42,845 nucleotides of DNA from positions 1-42,845 of the forward strand of contig ABYL01000055.1 of NCBI GenBank assembly GCA_000173575.1. Reading direction: 5' to 3'. The notes under the pieces were generated by a model, which was not told the origin of the DNA, searched no databases, and was given only the letters and a program-made list of their open reading frames with translations. This DNA comes from Burkholderia sp. H160 (GTDB lineage: Bacteria > Pseudomonadota > Gammaproteobacteria > Burkholderiales > Burkholderiaceae). Below, piece by piece: positions 17,871 through 26,278 of this stretch. Position 1 is the first letter of the stretch. Each line of letters opens with the position of its first letter. The position numbers and the translations under genes were made by a program.

Positions 17871-20003
17871 ATGAACATTATTTCTGATCGACTTCTGGAT
17901 GAGTCTGCAGTTACGTTGGTTGTGCCGACGTACGAAAAGCATTTGAAGCAATTTTGCGATCTGATTGCCTCGATAAGGCAGCACTGTGTCGACAAAGACA
18001 AAGTAAAGATCATAGCAATCGTTGAATCGAAGAATATACCGCTCTTCGAGAAAGAGTTGCTCCTTGGGAAAGATGTCGACGTATCCTTCCTGCCCACGGA
18101 ACAGGTGTTGAAAGATTTTTCGATTGCGCGGACGCCTAAGGAATTTCTTGAAACATCCGGGAAGTTTACGTTCCAATCGATGAAGAAAATCGGCGGCCTG
18201 TTAAAGGCCACGACGAAATGGTCGATCGTTCTCGATAGTGAGACGATATTTTTCAAGAAGTTCAGCGCGATGGCGCTGGTTCGCGATTATGAGCGTAAGA
18301 AGTATGTGTTTTATACGCGCACATCTCGTCGCGGGCAAGGATGGCCGGGTGGCCTGATCGATAATGTCACGAGGCAATGTGGCAACCTGCTCGATGTTTC
18401 GTCCGGCGACAGATGTTACATGGAGCTTATCATATGGTTTTTTGAGTCCGGAAAAATACGTGAGCTGGTTCAGCGGGTGAGTAGAAATTTACGTAATCTT
18501 TTCGACGAACCATCCGTTGACAAGCCGATATTCGAAAATATTCTCTATTATTTATTCATCGAAAAATTTCATGCGGACGAATATACATTTCTCGATTTCG
18601 AGAAGGAATGGAAGCGGCTTGTCCCGAACGAAATAGCAGGTCGATACGATCTTGGATGTGCGCCGCTGTCATACTGGGGTGCTGATCACGTAACTTATGC
18701 GATCGCCCCAGGCGAAACGGGCAAGATAGCGCCGTTTTTCGACGAATATCAGATTCCATTTTTGCGAGTTGAGCCGTTCATAATCAGCCAGTCTCAGCTC
18801 GACGAATACAAGCAATTGGACTCCGTTGTTGGTTTTGTATCTTCCGCGCATCTTGCCTGGTTGAACCGGAAAATCGCCGTTTGCATCAGTGGCGAGTTTA
18901 AGGGATATCCGGGCTCCCTTAGTCGCATACGCCACATGGTCGGGTTCCTGACCGGGGCCGAATGTGATGTGTACATTCACGGATGGAGAAACCCGGATGA
19001 GGCGTTGATTATCAATGCGCTTAAGCCGCGGAAATATATCTTCGAGGAAACTCCGACTGGGAAAATAAAGAAAATCGAAGAAGGCATCGTATATAAAGAA
19101 AGAAATCTAAAGCCGGGGCGCGACTTCGGTAGCCTATCCATGTTTTATGGGATGGAGCAATGCTTCGATTTAGTGAAGAATAGCGATGTCGAATATGATT
19201 TTGTTTTGAGGATTAGGCCAGATTTATATATTGAATCCACTTTGGTGGATGTCCTCCGCGGAATTACCATGGCGGGGGATGCGGATGGCGATTCTGTCTA
19301 TGTGCCGCGTCATTATCATTCGCAGGGCGTCAATGATCAAATCGCACTCGGCGGAATTTCCGCTATGGGTGTGTACATGAAAACTTATGGTTTCGCGGCT
19401 AAGTCGATCGATGGCTTGTATTTTAATCCAGAATCTGTTTTGTTGAGAAATCTCCTCAACAATGGTGTGAATATTGTACCGGTGGATTTGCGGTATGCGC
19501 TGATGCGCCATGATGCATATAACGTCGAGAGCGTGGCGCACGTATTTGCTCATCAAGATCAAATCTGGTGGTCGTCCGTCGATGATTTTCCTGCGTACGA
19601 ATCGGCGAATGAATTTTTTGAAGATAAATTAAAGTGTGTGGAATTTCTTTGCAAGAGAAAGCAGCACATATCTGATATTTTCATCTATGCTAACTCGGGA
19701 ATTCGCGGGGCATACAATTTGTGCTCCATCAGCTGGCGAGAGTCCAATCCCAGTGGCGACTTCACGATGCTCGCGCATAACGATAACAGCAGTTCTCCGG
19801 TGGTCTACCCAACGCGACAACCGGTATCCTTGTCCAAGGATGGCGTGATTCCCGCATTTCCGGGGCGGCGATATGTATTTTGCTATGTGTCCGACGAAGG
19901 GAAATTCACGATTGCCGAGTGGCGTCATCGTGAGGGGAAATTCACCGTTTCTCGAGTCGAGATAGATGCGGACGCAATTAGCGCGTCGTACTGGGAAAAC
20001 TGA
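17871..20003 (+). CDS. Two-domain putative capsule glycosyltransferase
   Basis: This 710-residue protein has two transferase-like halves. Residues 1-320 begin with a GT-A-like strand (AVTLVVPTYEKHLKQFCDLI) and contain WSIVLDSETIFFKKF, a DxD-like site, resembling DUF6492-type proteins. Residues about 330-600 begin anew with KIAVCISGEFKGYPGSL, then CDVYIHGW and FVLRIRPDLYIES (Arg449-Leu452), the same RPDL layout as in the preceding gene. The C-terminal 100 residues are of unclear nature. Two active sites in one chain could add two different residues of a repeat unit, as in dual-domain capsule polymerases. No membrane segments are evident. The start at 17871 has a weak ribosome site, 19 bases after the previous stop. 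Confidence 0.62.
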   Translation: MNIISDRLLDESAVTLVVPTYEKHLKQFCDLIASIRQHCVDKDKVKIIAIVESKNIPLFEKELLLGKDVDVSFLPTEQVLKDFSIARTPKEFLETSGKFTFQSMKKIGGLLKATTKWSIVLDSETIFFKKFSAMALVRDYERKKYVFYTRTSRRGQGWPGGLIDNVTRQCGNLLDVSSGDRCYMELIIWFFESGKIRELVQRVSRNLRNLFDEPSVDKPIFENILYYLFIEKFHADEYTFLDFEKEWKRLVPNEIAGRYDLGCAPLSYWGADHVTYAIAPGETGKIAPFFDEYQIPFLRVEPFIISQSQLDEYKQLDSVVGFVSSAHLAWLNRKIAVCISGEFKGYPGSLSRIRHMVGFLTGAECDVYIHGWRNPDEALIINALKPRKYIFEETPTGKIKKIEEGIVYKERNLKPGRDFGSLSMFYGMEQCFDLVKNSDVEYDFVLRIRPDLYIESTLVDVLRGITMAGDADGDSVYVPRHYHSQGVNDQIALGGISAMGVYMKTYGFAAKSIDGLYFNPESVLLRNLLNNGVNIVPVDLRYALMRHDAYNVESVAHVFAHQDQIWWSSVDDFPAYESANEFFEDKLKCVEFLCKRKQHISDIFIYANSGIRGAYNLCSISWRESNPSGDFTMLAHNDNSSSPVVYPTRQPVSLSKDGVIPAFPGRRYVFCYVSDEGKFTIAEWRHREGKFTVSRVEIDADAISASYWEN

Positions 20004-20289
20004 ATGTTCCTTGCGATATGATGATCGTGGTGCGTAGTTGCTGATCTCCGTGATGGGTTCATCATCTACGCATTAATGAAAACGATGATTGTCGCTGCGC
20101 AGATCTCGTGCTAGATAACTGTTCCTTCCGACCTTTTCGCATTTATGAGCGGCAAGAAATGGGTGCGAGAATTCGCCGCATCTTTGAATAAAGCGTAATC
20201 AATCGATGCGCGAGAGATCATTTCAAAGTGTTGACGACTGTCATTTGATTGAGGAGAATTGTAAGGGTTAATGTAATGTCGAAGTGGAT
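20004..20289. other. AT-rich spacer inside the variable region
   Basis: There is no gene in about 285 bases. TGCGTAG (20031-20037) can pair with CTACGCA (20066-20072) to form a hairpin past the stop of the 710-residue protein, but no T run follows. A GAGGAG site lies at 20251-20256, oddly far from the next start. Confidence 0.35.
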
Positions 20290-21591
20290 ATGGGAATCAA
20301 GGAACTGCTCATTAAGGAAGCGAGCGCTGAGGTGCGCACGGTCGACTCCCATCTCGCCGGAATTGTCAAGCCCCCGAAGATCTTAAGTATTGGCGGCTGC
20401 GTGACCGAGGTCACTTGTCTTCAGCTAAATAGATTTGCAGATGTTTCGCATCTTTGGCGGGTGACGATTCCTTGCCTGATGTCAAAAAAAATTGAGGGGC
20501 GAAGTTATTTCGCGTCAAAATCGCCGCAATTGTCGGAGAGAATTAATTTCGAGCTTACGAAACAAGCCCTGCATAAAATAAAAACGGGCGGGTATGAGTT
20601 CGTAATGTTTGATCCGACGAGTGATTATACGAACGATTATTTCGAAAAAGACGGCTGCATCATTTCGGATATGACGCAAATTCTGGCCCAGGGTTGGGAG
20701 TGGCCCGAGGGTTTTATGGAGGATGGCTGGACCCGTATTTCTCCAAGAAGTCACCGCTATCTCGAGATGTATGTCCATTATCTCCAGGCGTTCATCGATT
20801 TGTGCGAGGAATTAGGTCTTCCGCTGATCATTTTGCGGCGTAGGGCCTGCGCAAATAAAATTACCGCGGAGGGGACGACAGGGCTTGGTGATCCTGACTC
20901 TGCGGAGATAAATTGGTGGGTGGATTTGCTTTGGAAGCGTATCGCCGGGCTTACTCATAAGTTGAATGTACTGGATATTAACGAGAGATTTTCCATCACG
21001 TCATTTGATGTTCCATATGGCGAAGGCATTTTCCATCCAATTGAAGAATTCTATGATTATGTCGCGTACAAATTAATGTACATGATGCGATTTAGTGACG
21101 ATTTGATCGTAGAAACCATGTTCCATTCGTACAAGGATCGGGCTAGCAGGCGGCGCGCTGTGAGGCAGGAGTGCGATGGTTTGATGCAAGAACGTGATAG
21201 CTTGATTCAAGAACGGGATGCTCTGCGTCTGTCAATTGAGCAGTTGGAAGGAGATCTCGCGCAACGTTCCCGCGAATTTGACTCGGTTTGCGAAAGCCGA
21301 AATTCGCTGGAGTCAGAATTGGTAAAATGCGGTCGCGCCTATGAGGAAGTCTGCTTGGAAAAGGCGAAGTTGGCCGGCGAATTGCAATGCGTGAATGAAG
21401 CCCACAAGGGGGCGGCTCGCCAATACAACGATTTACTTGGTTGGCGAAACCAGTTTTTTGAAGAACTGCGATTGAATAATGATGAAGGACCTATGGCCTT
21501 GCGTGATGTCCTGCCGCTGGCAAGAGCACTGCGCCCGGTAATACACACGATTGGGCGCGTTAAACGCGCCTTTAAATTCGCGCCGCGTTGA
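20290..21591 (+). CDS. DUF6270/SGNH-like protein with C-terminal coiled coil
   Basis: The protein has about 433 residues; GTG at 20284 or ATG at 20290 could start it and neither has a well-spaced ribosome site. The N-terminal core ILSIGGCVTEVTCLQL, followed by a Trp/Ser-rich stretch, resembles DUF6270 proteins, thought to be SGNH-hydrolase-like and found in polysaccharide clusters. Residues about 285-385 form a heptad-rich coiled coil with near repeats QERDSLIQERDALRLSIEQL, and a basic tail follows (VKRAFKFAPR). The enzymatic role is unknown; acyl or acetyl transfer/hydrolysis on the polymer is one possibility. It converges on the minus-strand WavE-like gene. Confidence 0.55.
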   Translation: MGIKELLIKEASAEVRTVDSHLAGIVKPPKILSIGGCVTEVTCLQLNRFADVSHLWRVTIPCLMSKKIEGRSYFASKSPQLSERINFELTKQALHKIKTGGYEFVMFDPTSDYTNDYFEKDGCIISDMTQILAQGWEWPEGFMEDGWTRISPRSHRYLEMYVHYLQAFIDLCEELGLPLIILRRRACANKITAEGTTGLGDPDSAEINWWVDLLWKRIAGLTHKLNVLDINERFSITSFDVPYGEGIFHPIEEFYDYVAYKLMYMMRFSDDLIVETMFHSYKDRASRRRAVRQECDGLMQERDSLIQERDALRLSIEQLEGDLAQRSREFDSVCESRNSLESELVKCGRAYEEVCLEKAKLAGELQCVNEAHKGAARQYNDLLGWRNQFFEELRLNNDEGPMALRDVLPLARALRPVIHTIGRVKRAFKFAPR

Positions 21592-21633
21592 AATTATAGC
21601 TAAAGCCCTCGTTCGGTCAGTGCTGTGCAAATC

Positions 21634-21653
21634 CTCCCGGCACCTGTCGGGAG
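21634..21653. terminator. Weak hairpin between convergent genes
   Basis: CTCCCG (21634-21639) and CGGGAG (21648-21653) form a stem between the convergent DUF6270-like and WavE-like genes. There is no T run on either side, so terminator function is uncertain. Confidence 0.3.
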
Positions 21654-21701
21654 TGGACAAGCAGTAGGCGAGCATCGATGCCAAGGCAAAGGGGCGGGCG
21701 A

Positions 21702-22745
21702 TCAACCCGTGTGTATCTTGCGAGTGCCCATCGCAAATTTGAGCAGCTTGACGCCTATCGGAGTGAACTTGTGCGAATAGATGATTGGCGCAATCGGGCT
21801 GAGCAGAATATTGCCAATTCTTACTCGCTGCTTCTGGCGCTCGCGCTTCTCTGCAGCTGCATATAATTCCGGGTCGATATCGCCGCCGCTCCTGTCGGCG
21901 CACAACTTATACCAGTCGATAAACATCATGCAGTTCATGGATTGCATGGTGGACCGGTGAACCGAGCGGTATTTTGCAAATTTCAGGCCGCTTTGCCATG
22001 GATCCAGCACCATAAACTGCTGCGCCATGAAGTCATGGAAGGCGGAAATGACTTCTTTCCTGGTGTCGTTGTGATAATCGGGCGTTACATACCCCAGCTT
22101 CCTTGCAAACTCCGAGCAAAGGTACTGTTCCACGGCCAGTTTGGTGCGGAATTGTCTGTCCAGATAGGATGAGTGCTTCGCGTGAGGATGCACCTCGTAA
22201 AACGAGGCATCCTCGAGACTGATGTGCGGGCGAGTCCAGTACTGGATCAACCGTTCCGTTGTCGAGAACATGAACCAGTCACTGGTATGAAAGGGCATGT
22301 GTTCGAGTACCAGCGGATCAATCGTAAAAAAACAATTTGTCAGGATCCGCGCATTGTCCGTCGGGAATGCAGCCGAATACTTTTCGTAATGCTTGAGAAA
22401 GCCATCGTGTTCTAGACACGCATCGGTCCGTAATTTGATGGCGTACTTGGTCTGCACCTTCTCCAGGCCTGCCAGCGTCGTAACGATCTGACGATTGATA
22501 TTGTTGGCCCCGACGTTGTCGAACTTGATCGGCGGCAGCGGGCCGGGATCGCTGGAACGTACGATTTCGTCTATCGGCAGGGTGCGCGACACCTTGGTGT
22601 TACGCCAAGTCGAGAGAATGACCCTGGCGCCTGGCAAGGCGCTGCGCGTCCTGGCTAGCAGGTCCCGGAATGACTCCCCATTTGCATCTCTGAGGGTGGG
22701 AATACTGCCTTGCAAGACGATGGTAATGTCGGACGGAGAAATCAT
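21702..22745 (-). CDS. WavE-family glycosyltransferase-like protein
   Basis: This 347-residue protein has the WavE layout: DITIVLQGSIPTL at the N-terminus, VILSTWRNTKVS, then SSDPGPLPP, NNINRQIVTTLAGLEKVQTKYAIKLRTDACLEH. The KLRTD motif is the probable metal/donor site. WavE proteins were first described in Vibrio cholerae LPS core synthesis. The gene is the last of a minus-strand group of four (25421 to 21702). It probably transfers the residue activated by the nucleotidyltransferase genes before it. Its ATG has no clear ribosome site. Confidence 0.82.
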   Translation of the reverse strand: MISPSDITIVLQGSIPTLRDANGESFRDLLARTRSALPGARVILSTWRNTKVSRTLPIDEIVRSSDPGPLPPIKFDNVGANNINRQIVTTLAGLEKVQTKYAIKLRTDACLEHDGFLKHYEKYSAAFPTDNARILTNCFFTIDPLVLEHMPFHTSDWFMFSTTERLIQYWTRPHISLEDASFYEVHPHAKHSSYLDRQFRTKLAVEQYLCSEFARKLGYVTPDYHNDTRKEVISAFHDFMAQQFMVLDPWQSGLKFAKYRSVHRSTMQSMNCMMFIDWYKLCADRSGGDIDPELYAAAEKRERQKQRVRIGNILLSPIAPIIYSHKFTPIGVKLLKFAMGTRKIHTG

Positions 22746-22770
22746 GAGGACCGCTGGTACTTCAAGTGAA

Positions 22771-23487
22771 TTATTTTTGGAATTTCTGCTGGAGTGCGTG
22801 GAACTCGTCGGGGGTGCCGCAGAAATCGATATCGCCAGAACTGATCAAATCGTATTTGATCGTGGCACCGGACCGGATTAGTCGGTTGTACAGCGGCGCA
22901 ATATAGAACTCACCCTTGGTGGTTTCATTGTTTGCTCGCGCTTCGCTCAAGGACGTCTCGAAGAGATCGCGCGTCTTGAAATAATAGAGTCCGTCGCTGC
23001 ACAGCGACGAAATGCGTTCTTTTTCGGTGGTGCGCAGGACGCCGTTTCCGGTGCCGGGCTCAACGAAAGACCAATGATCGCCCTCGCCGGAGAAGACCTC
23101 CAGATATCCGTCGCACGTATCAATGAAGTCGGGTTTTCGATAGTCGTACCGGAAGGTATCGATATTGAAAATGAGCAGTGGTTCGCTAGCCGGTGTGTCC
23201 TTCAGGCCGAGCGATACCGTTTCTGCCTGTCCTTGAGTGTCGTGGGCAATGGTCGTCACAGACGCATTGGCGATGCCAAGCCGCTCAAGTTCGGCGCTGA
23301 CAAACGAGGGCGTGTCGTAATCCGGGCGCGTGATGAACAGAAAGCGCTCGCTATCGAAGTAGTGCTCGAAGCTGCGGACCGCCCGTGAAAAAACGGTTTC
23401 GCCTGAAAGTTCAAGCTGGAATTTCGGTTTCGTGAAGCCTGCTTTGAAAAAGCGGCTGCTCAGACCGACCATCGGAATAATGATCAA
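22771..23487 (-). CDS. Nucleotidyltransferase (sugar-phosphate type)
   Basis: From a TTG start at 23487 the product is 238 residues and begins MIIIPMVGLSSRFFKAGFTKPKFQLELSG, a variant of the N-terminal nucleotide-binding loop of sugar-1-phosphate nucleotidyltransferases. A GGAG ribosome site lies 8 bases before this TTG, which supports it over longer readings of the frame. LLIFNIDTFRYDY supplies the metal-binding Asp, and KGEFYIAPLYNRLI matches the late family motif. It likely makes an NDP-activated donor for this capsule. The gene follows the kinase-fusion gene by 16 bases. Confidence 0.82.
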   Translation of the reverse strand: MIIIPMVGLSSRFFKAGFTKPKFQLELSGETVFSRAVRSFEHYFDSERFLFITRPDYDTPSFVSAELERLGIANASVTTIAHDTQGQAETVSLGLKDTPASEPLLIFNIDTFRYDYRKPDFIDTCDGYLEVFSGEGDHWSFVEPGTGNGVLRTTEKERISSLCSDGLYYFKTRDLFETSLSEARANNETTKGEFYIAPLYNRLIRSGATIKYDLISSGDIDFCGTPDEFHALQQKFQK

Positions 23488-23503
23488 GATTAAGGCTCCA
23501 ATC

Positions 23504-25054
23504 TTACAGATATTTGCTGTAGAGGCGCAGTGCATTCGCAAACAATGCCTTCTGTCTCTGCGGATGGTCCGCATGCAGCGGGAGCATCGAGAGAAACAGC
23601 AGAACTGTTAGCGGAATGATGTCCGAGAACGTGACTCCCGGAATCAGTTCCGTCTTTTCGAAGAGTTGCTGAATGGATTTCAGTCGGTCATCGAGGTCGA
23701 AGCTGAGGTGGAAACCGTTGCTGTCTTCGGTGAGATTGTAGCGACCGGAGATGATGAAGTCGTACAAGCCGATGAAGGAGTGGCAAAGTTTCGCGAGGTC
23801 GTACTTCTGGTCGCCAACGATCGTCAATTCCTGGTCCTGGTTCAGGCCGCGCGGGTCAATCACTTTGATATTGCCGCCACGCGAATCAAACAGGACATTG
23901 CTGAAGCACAGGTCTCCATGCGCGATGGCCGGCATGCAGGCCGACTTCGTTGCGAGGTCAATGCAGCGCTCCGCGATTGCCATGGTGGATGGCAGCGCCC
24001 GGCCATCGAATCGCAATTTCTTCTGGAGGTCGAAATCGTTGGCTTCCGAAAATGCCAGAAGGCGGGCGATCGTCTTGTCCTTGTACAGCGAAATCGCGTC
24101 TTCCGAGATTTTCTCGACGTCAGTTTCGGGCGGCAGGTTGTTGCGGGATTCCTGCAGATAGTCCTGAATCAACTTCAGGATGCGCCCCCAGAAGAAAGGC
24201 GGATTGTGGCCGTGAACGAACAGTTCGTTCAGGGGGCTCATGGGCAAATATTCGAGGGAATAGTACGGCTTCCCGTCCGCTCCGGAACCGGAGTCGATCA
24301 ACTGTGGTGTGAAGCGACGCATGGCGATCGGAAGATTCTTGAACCATTGCGCTTCCGCTTCAATCTTGATGCTCGGTTCGCCGCGCTTGGTCAGAACACC
24401 AGATCGAATATCGAGGGAATTGAATGAGCGCTGCGTCGTGATGCTCGCGCGCGACTTGAAGTAGGTATTGACGTGCCCGAGATCGTGCCATGTTGGAATG
24501 ACGCGTCGTTGCAGGTCGCGGACCTCTGAGTATTGGCGGACCGCGCTGGGGAAATCGCCTTCCGAGAGGGTGAGTGCGCGGATCAACGTACGCACGTTGG
24601 AGAACGAGAAATAGCCGCACCACACCATTTCGCTATTGTCAGGCATGAGTTCCCGTTCCCACCGATAGTCGTCGTCGGTTTCAGCGATGCCGATGATGTC
24701 GAGATCCTGGGGCAGCTCGTCGATGAGCGTATCGCCGTGTAGCAATACGACGCAGTCGTCTTCGGTTTCGCGGATGTTTAGTGTGTAAAGGATTGAGTCG
24801 GTAAGGCGGAAATGCGGCGGCACCGGAATGCATTGAACTCCAAGTCCATTCAGGAGCGCCTTCTCGTTGATCGCAGGCGTAAATGTGCTGGGAAGCGTGA
24901 GAAAAATGTCTCTTCCCGGTAGCGCCGCTCTCAGTCGCTGCACCTGGTGTTCAATCAGCTTCTTGTTGCCAATAGGGAGCATGCAAGGCGGAATTTTCCC
25001 AAATTCGGCCTGGAATTCCGGGGTGACGTAGGCGCCCGAGTTAATGATGAGCAT
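23504..25054 (-). CDS. Fused nucleotidyltransferase-like and APH/choline-kinase-like protein
   Basis: This 516-residue protein has two domains. Residues 1-230 look like a nucleotidyltransferase fold (LPIGNKKLIEHQVQRL, then CVVLLHGDTLID with the metal Asp), although the usual GxGxR loop is replaced by SGAYVTPEFQ. Residues 240-516 are an aminoglycoside-phosphotransferase/choline-kinase-like domain with the Brenner motif HGDLCFSN (Asp381, Asn386) and the metal site IDPRG (Asp400). Such fusions could phosphorylate and then activate a small alcohol or sugar. Its ATG lies inside the 3' end of the HAD phosphatase gene (14-base overlap), so the two products are made together. The substrate is unknown. 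Confidence 0.78.
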   Translation of the reverse strand: MLIINSGAYVTPEFQAEFGKIPPCMLPIGNKKLIEHQVQRLRAALPGRDIFLTLPSTFTPAINEKALLNGLGVQCIPVPPHFRLTDSILYTLNIRETEDDCVVLLHGDTLIDELPQDLDIIGIAETDDDYRWERELMPDNSEMVWCGYFSFSNVRTLIRALTLSEGDFPSAVRQYSEVRDLQRRVIPTWHDLGHVNTYFKSRASITTQRSFNSLDIRSGVLTKRGEPSIKIEAEAQWFKNLPIAMRRFTPQLIDSGSGADGKPYYSLEYLPMSPLNELFVHGHNPPFFWGRILKLIQDYLQESRNNLPPETDVEKISEDAISLYKDKTIARLLAFSEANDFDLQKKLRFDGRALPSTMAIAERCIDLATKSACMPAIAHGDLCFSNVLFDSRGGNIKVIDPRGLNQDQELTIVGDQKYDLAKLCHSFIGLYDFIISGRYNLTEDSNGFHLSFDLDDRLKSIQQLFEKTELIPGVTFSDIIPLTVLLFLSMLPLHADHPQRQKALFANALRLYSKYL

Positions 25055-25421
25055 CTTCGATTCCTACCAGCTTTTTGATTTCTTCGTAACTGAGCTTAGA
25101 GAATTCGTCTGGACGAATGGCCTTGTCGTCCACATAGAAGCCTTCCGTGCCGCACCAGGGTTTCGCTGTGTAGATCTCGTCGTACGGCACGTCATGCCGC
25201 GCGAGCCACTCAATGATTATCGGCAGGGTGTTCGCGTTGATCTTCCCAGCGTTGCCCTCATAAGTCCGCATGTTTCGGCTCGTCGAGATGGCGATTTGAA
25301 ACCCCATCTGGCGGTACTGGCGCAACTTCTCAATGACCTCGCCGTTTGGTGTCGACTCTGCATAATTTCCATTGCTCGTCGAGCAAATGGTGTCATCCAG
25401 GTCCATGATGATTCGTTTCAT
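25041..25421 (-). CDS. HAD-family capsule biosynthesis phosphatase
   Basis: This 126-residue HAD phosphatase has nucleophile motif MDLDDTI (Asp7, Asp9), a SxSRN motif (ISTSRNM) for motif II, and a C-terminal FYVDDKAIRP acidic motif. It is short and lacks a large cap domain, like several capsule-cluster phosphatases. It is first gene of the minus-strand group, overlaps the kinase-fusion gene, and probably dephosphorylates the precursor handled by the next two enzymes. Confidence 0.82.
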   Translation of the reverse strand: MKRIIMDLDDTICSTSNGNYAESTPNGEVIEKLRQYRQMGFQIAISTSRNMRTYEGNAGKINANTLPIIIEWLARHDVPYDEIYTAKPWCGTEGFYVDDKAIRPDEFSKLSYEEIKKLVGIEDAHH

Positions 25422-25761
25422 ATGCTTGATTCGTAATGGCTATTCAACTTGGCAGGCGTTCGCCGTTGGCGTGCGCCTCACTGCGAAAGCGCGGAAGGTC
25501 GTGGATTGCTGCACGCGCATCGAGACATCGGTCGTTTCGAGTAATCGGAGAGCCGTCAACGGGGATTCGAGGGCAGGTCCGAGCTGGCGCGCAACTGCTG
25601 CTGGATGTTGGACTGCCGAACTTGAGGTGGGCGCCGCTAGAAGATCTGCGTGAGGATGGAATTCCTCGCACTGAGTGAGCAAAAAATACCACTCCCCGAT
25701 TTGCAAATTGTGGCATTTGAGACTTGTTCTTTTACGAAAAAAACTGCAGTGCGACGGCTAT

Positions 25762-25791
25762 AACGGCACTCCCGGCCGGTACAACGGCACT
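25762..25791. repeat. Two copies of AACGGCACT 21 bp apart
   Basis: AACGGCACT occurs at 25762-25770 and 25783-25791, and a weaker copy (GACGGCT) precedes them at 25753. The 21-base period equals two helical turns, as for tandem regulator sites or multiple terminal repeats of some insertion sequences. No adjoining IS gene was recognised. Confidence 0.35.
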
Positions 25792-26034
25792 TCAGGGACG
25801 ACCTCTCGACGTAGGAGCTTTTGAGATCTAGGCGCCGGATTGTAGCGGGGCATTGGATCTTCTATATGAAAATTCGAAAGTGCGTATGGCTTTCGCAACA
25901 TCAGTTTAAGGAGGACCTGCGTTGGTATCGCCAATGCCGTATCATCTCGCAATTCATTACGAATGTGCGGAAACGTTTGCGGCTCGCTTTTTTGACTATC
26001 GCAGCAAACAAGGCGACTCTTTCATTTTCCCTCG

Positions 26035-26148
26035 ATGCCCCGATCATTCCCGGAGTTGCAAGGCACGGTCTCGCTTTTCTTCGCGCGGCTTTCCTCTGGC
26101 TTGATCGCCAGTGGTCATTCAGTGTACCGAATTAAATTCCGCGGCTTG
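26035..26148 (+). pseudogene. 5' remnant of a second kpsS-like gene
   Basis: Reading from the ATG at 26035 gives PRSFPELQGTVSLFFARLSS and GHSVYRIKFRG. This aligns codon for codon with the start of the intact kpsS-like gene at 26727 (CSFLALQGTASPFFSRLA, HGVRRVNFCG). Similarity stops at about 26148, where the sequence switches to an internal part of an SDR gene. The remnant is too diverged to be a recent duplication of the intact copy. Confidence 0.75.
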
Positions 26149-26278
26149 GTTGCATCAATTCGACGACGCGCATTCGATCGATCTGCTCATCGCCAATGCG
26201 GGCGCTGCCAGCACACTCGTATCCGCGACAGCCTGGAGAGGCCTGACGCGCACGGCCGCGATCGCCGATACCAACTCT
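26149..26278 (+). pseudogene. Internal remnant of a second capsule SDR gene
   Basis: The frame WLHQFDDAHSIDLLIANAGA...LTRTAAIADTN matches the intact SDR gene at 28141-28265 (WLHQFDDGHPIDLLIANAGA). By eye the DNA is about 85% identical over about 125 bases. It is joined out of frame to the kpsS remnant. The join removes the equivalent of about 1.3 kb compared with the intact kpsS-SDR pair. Confidence 0.78.
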
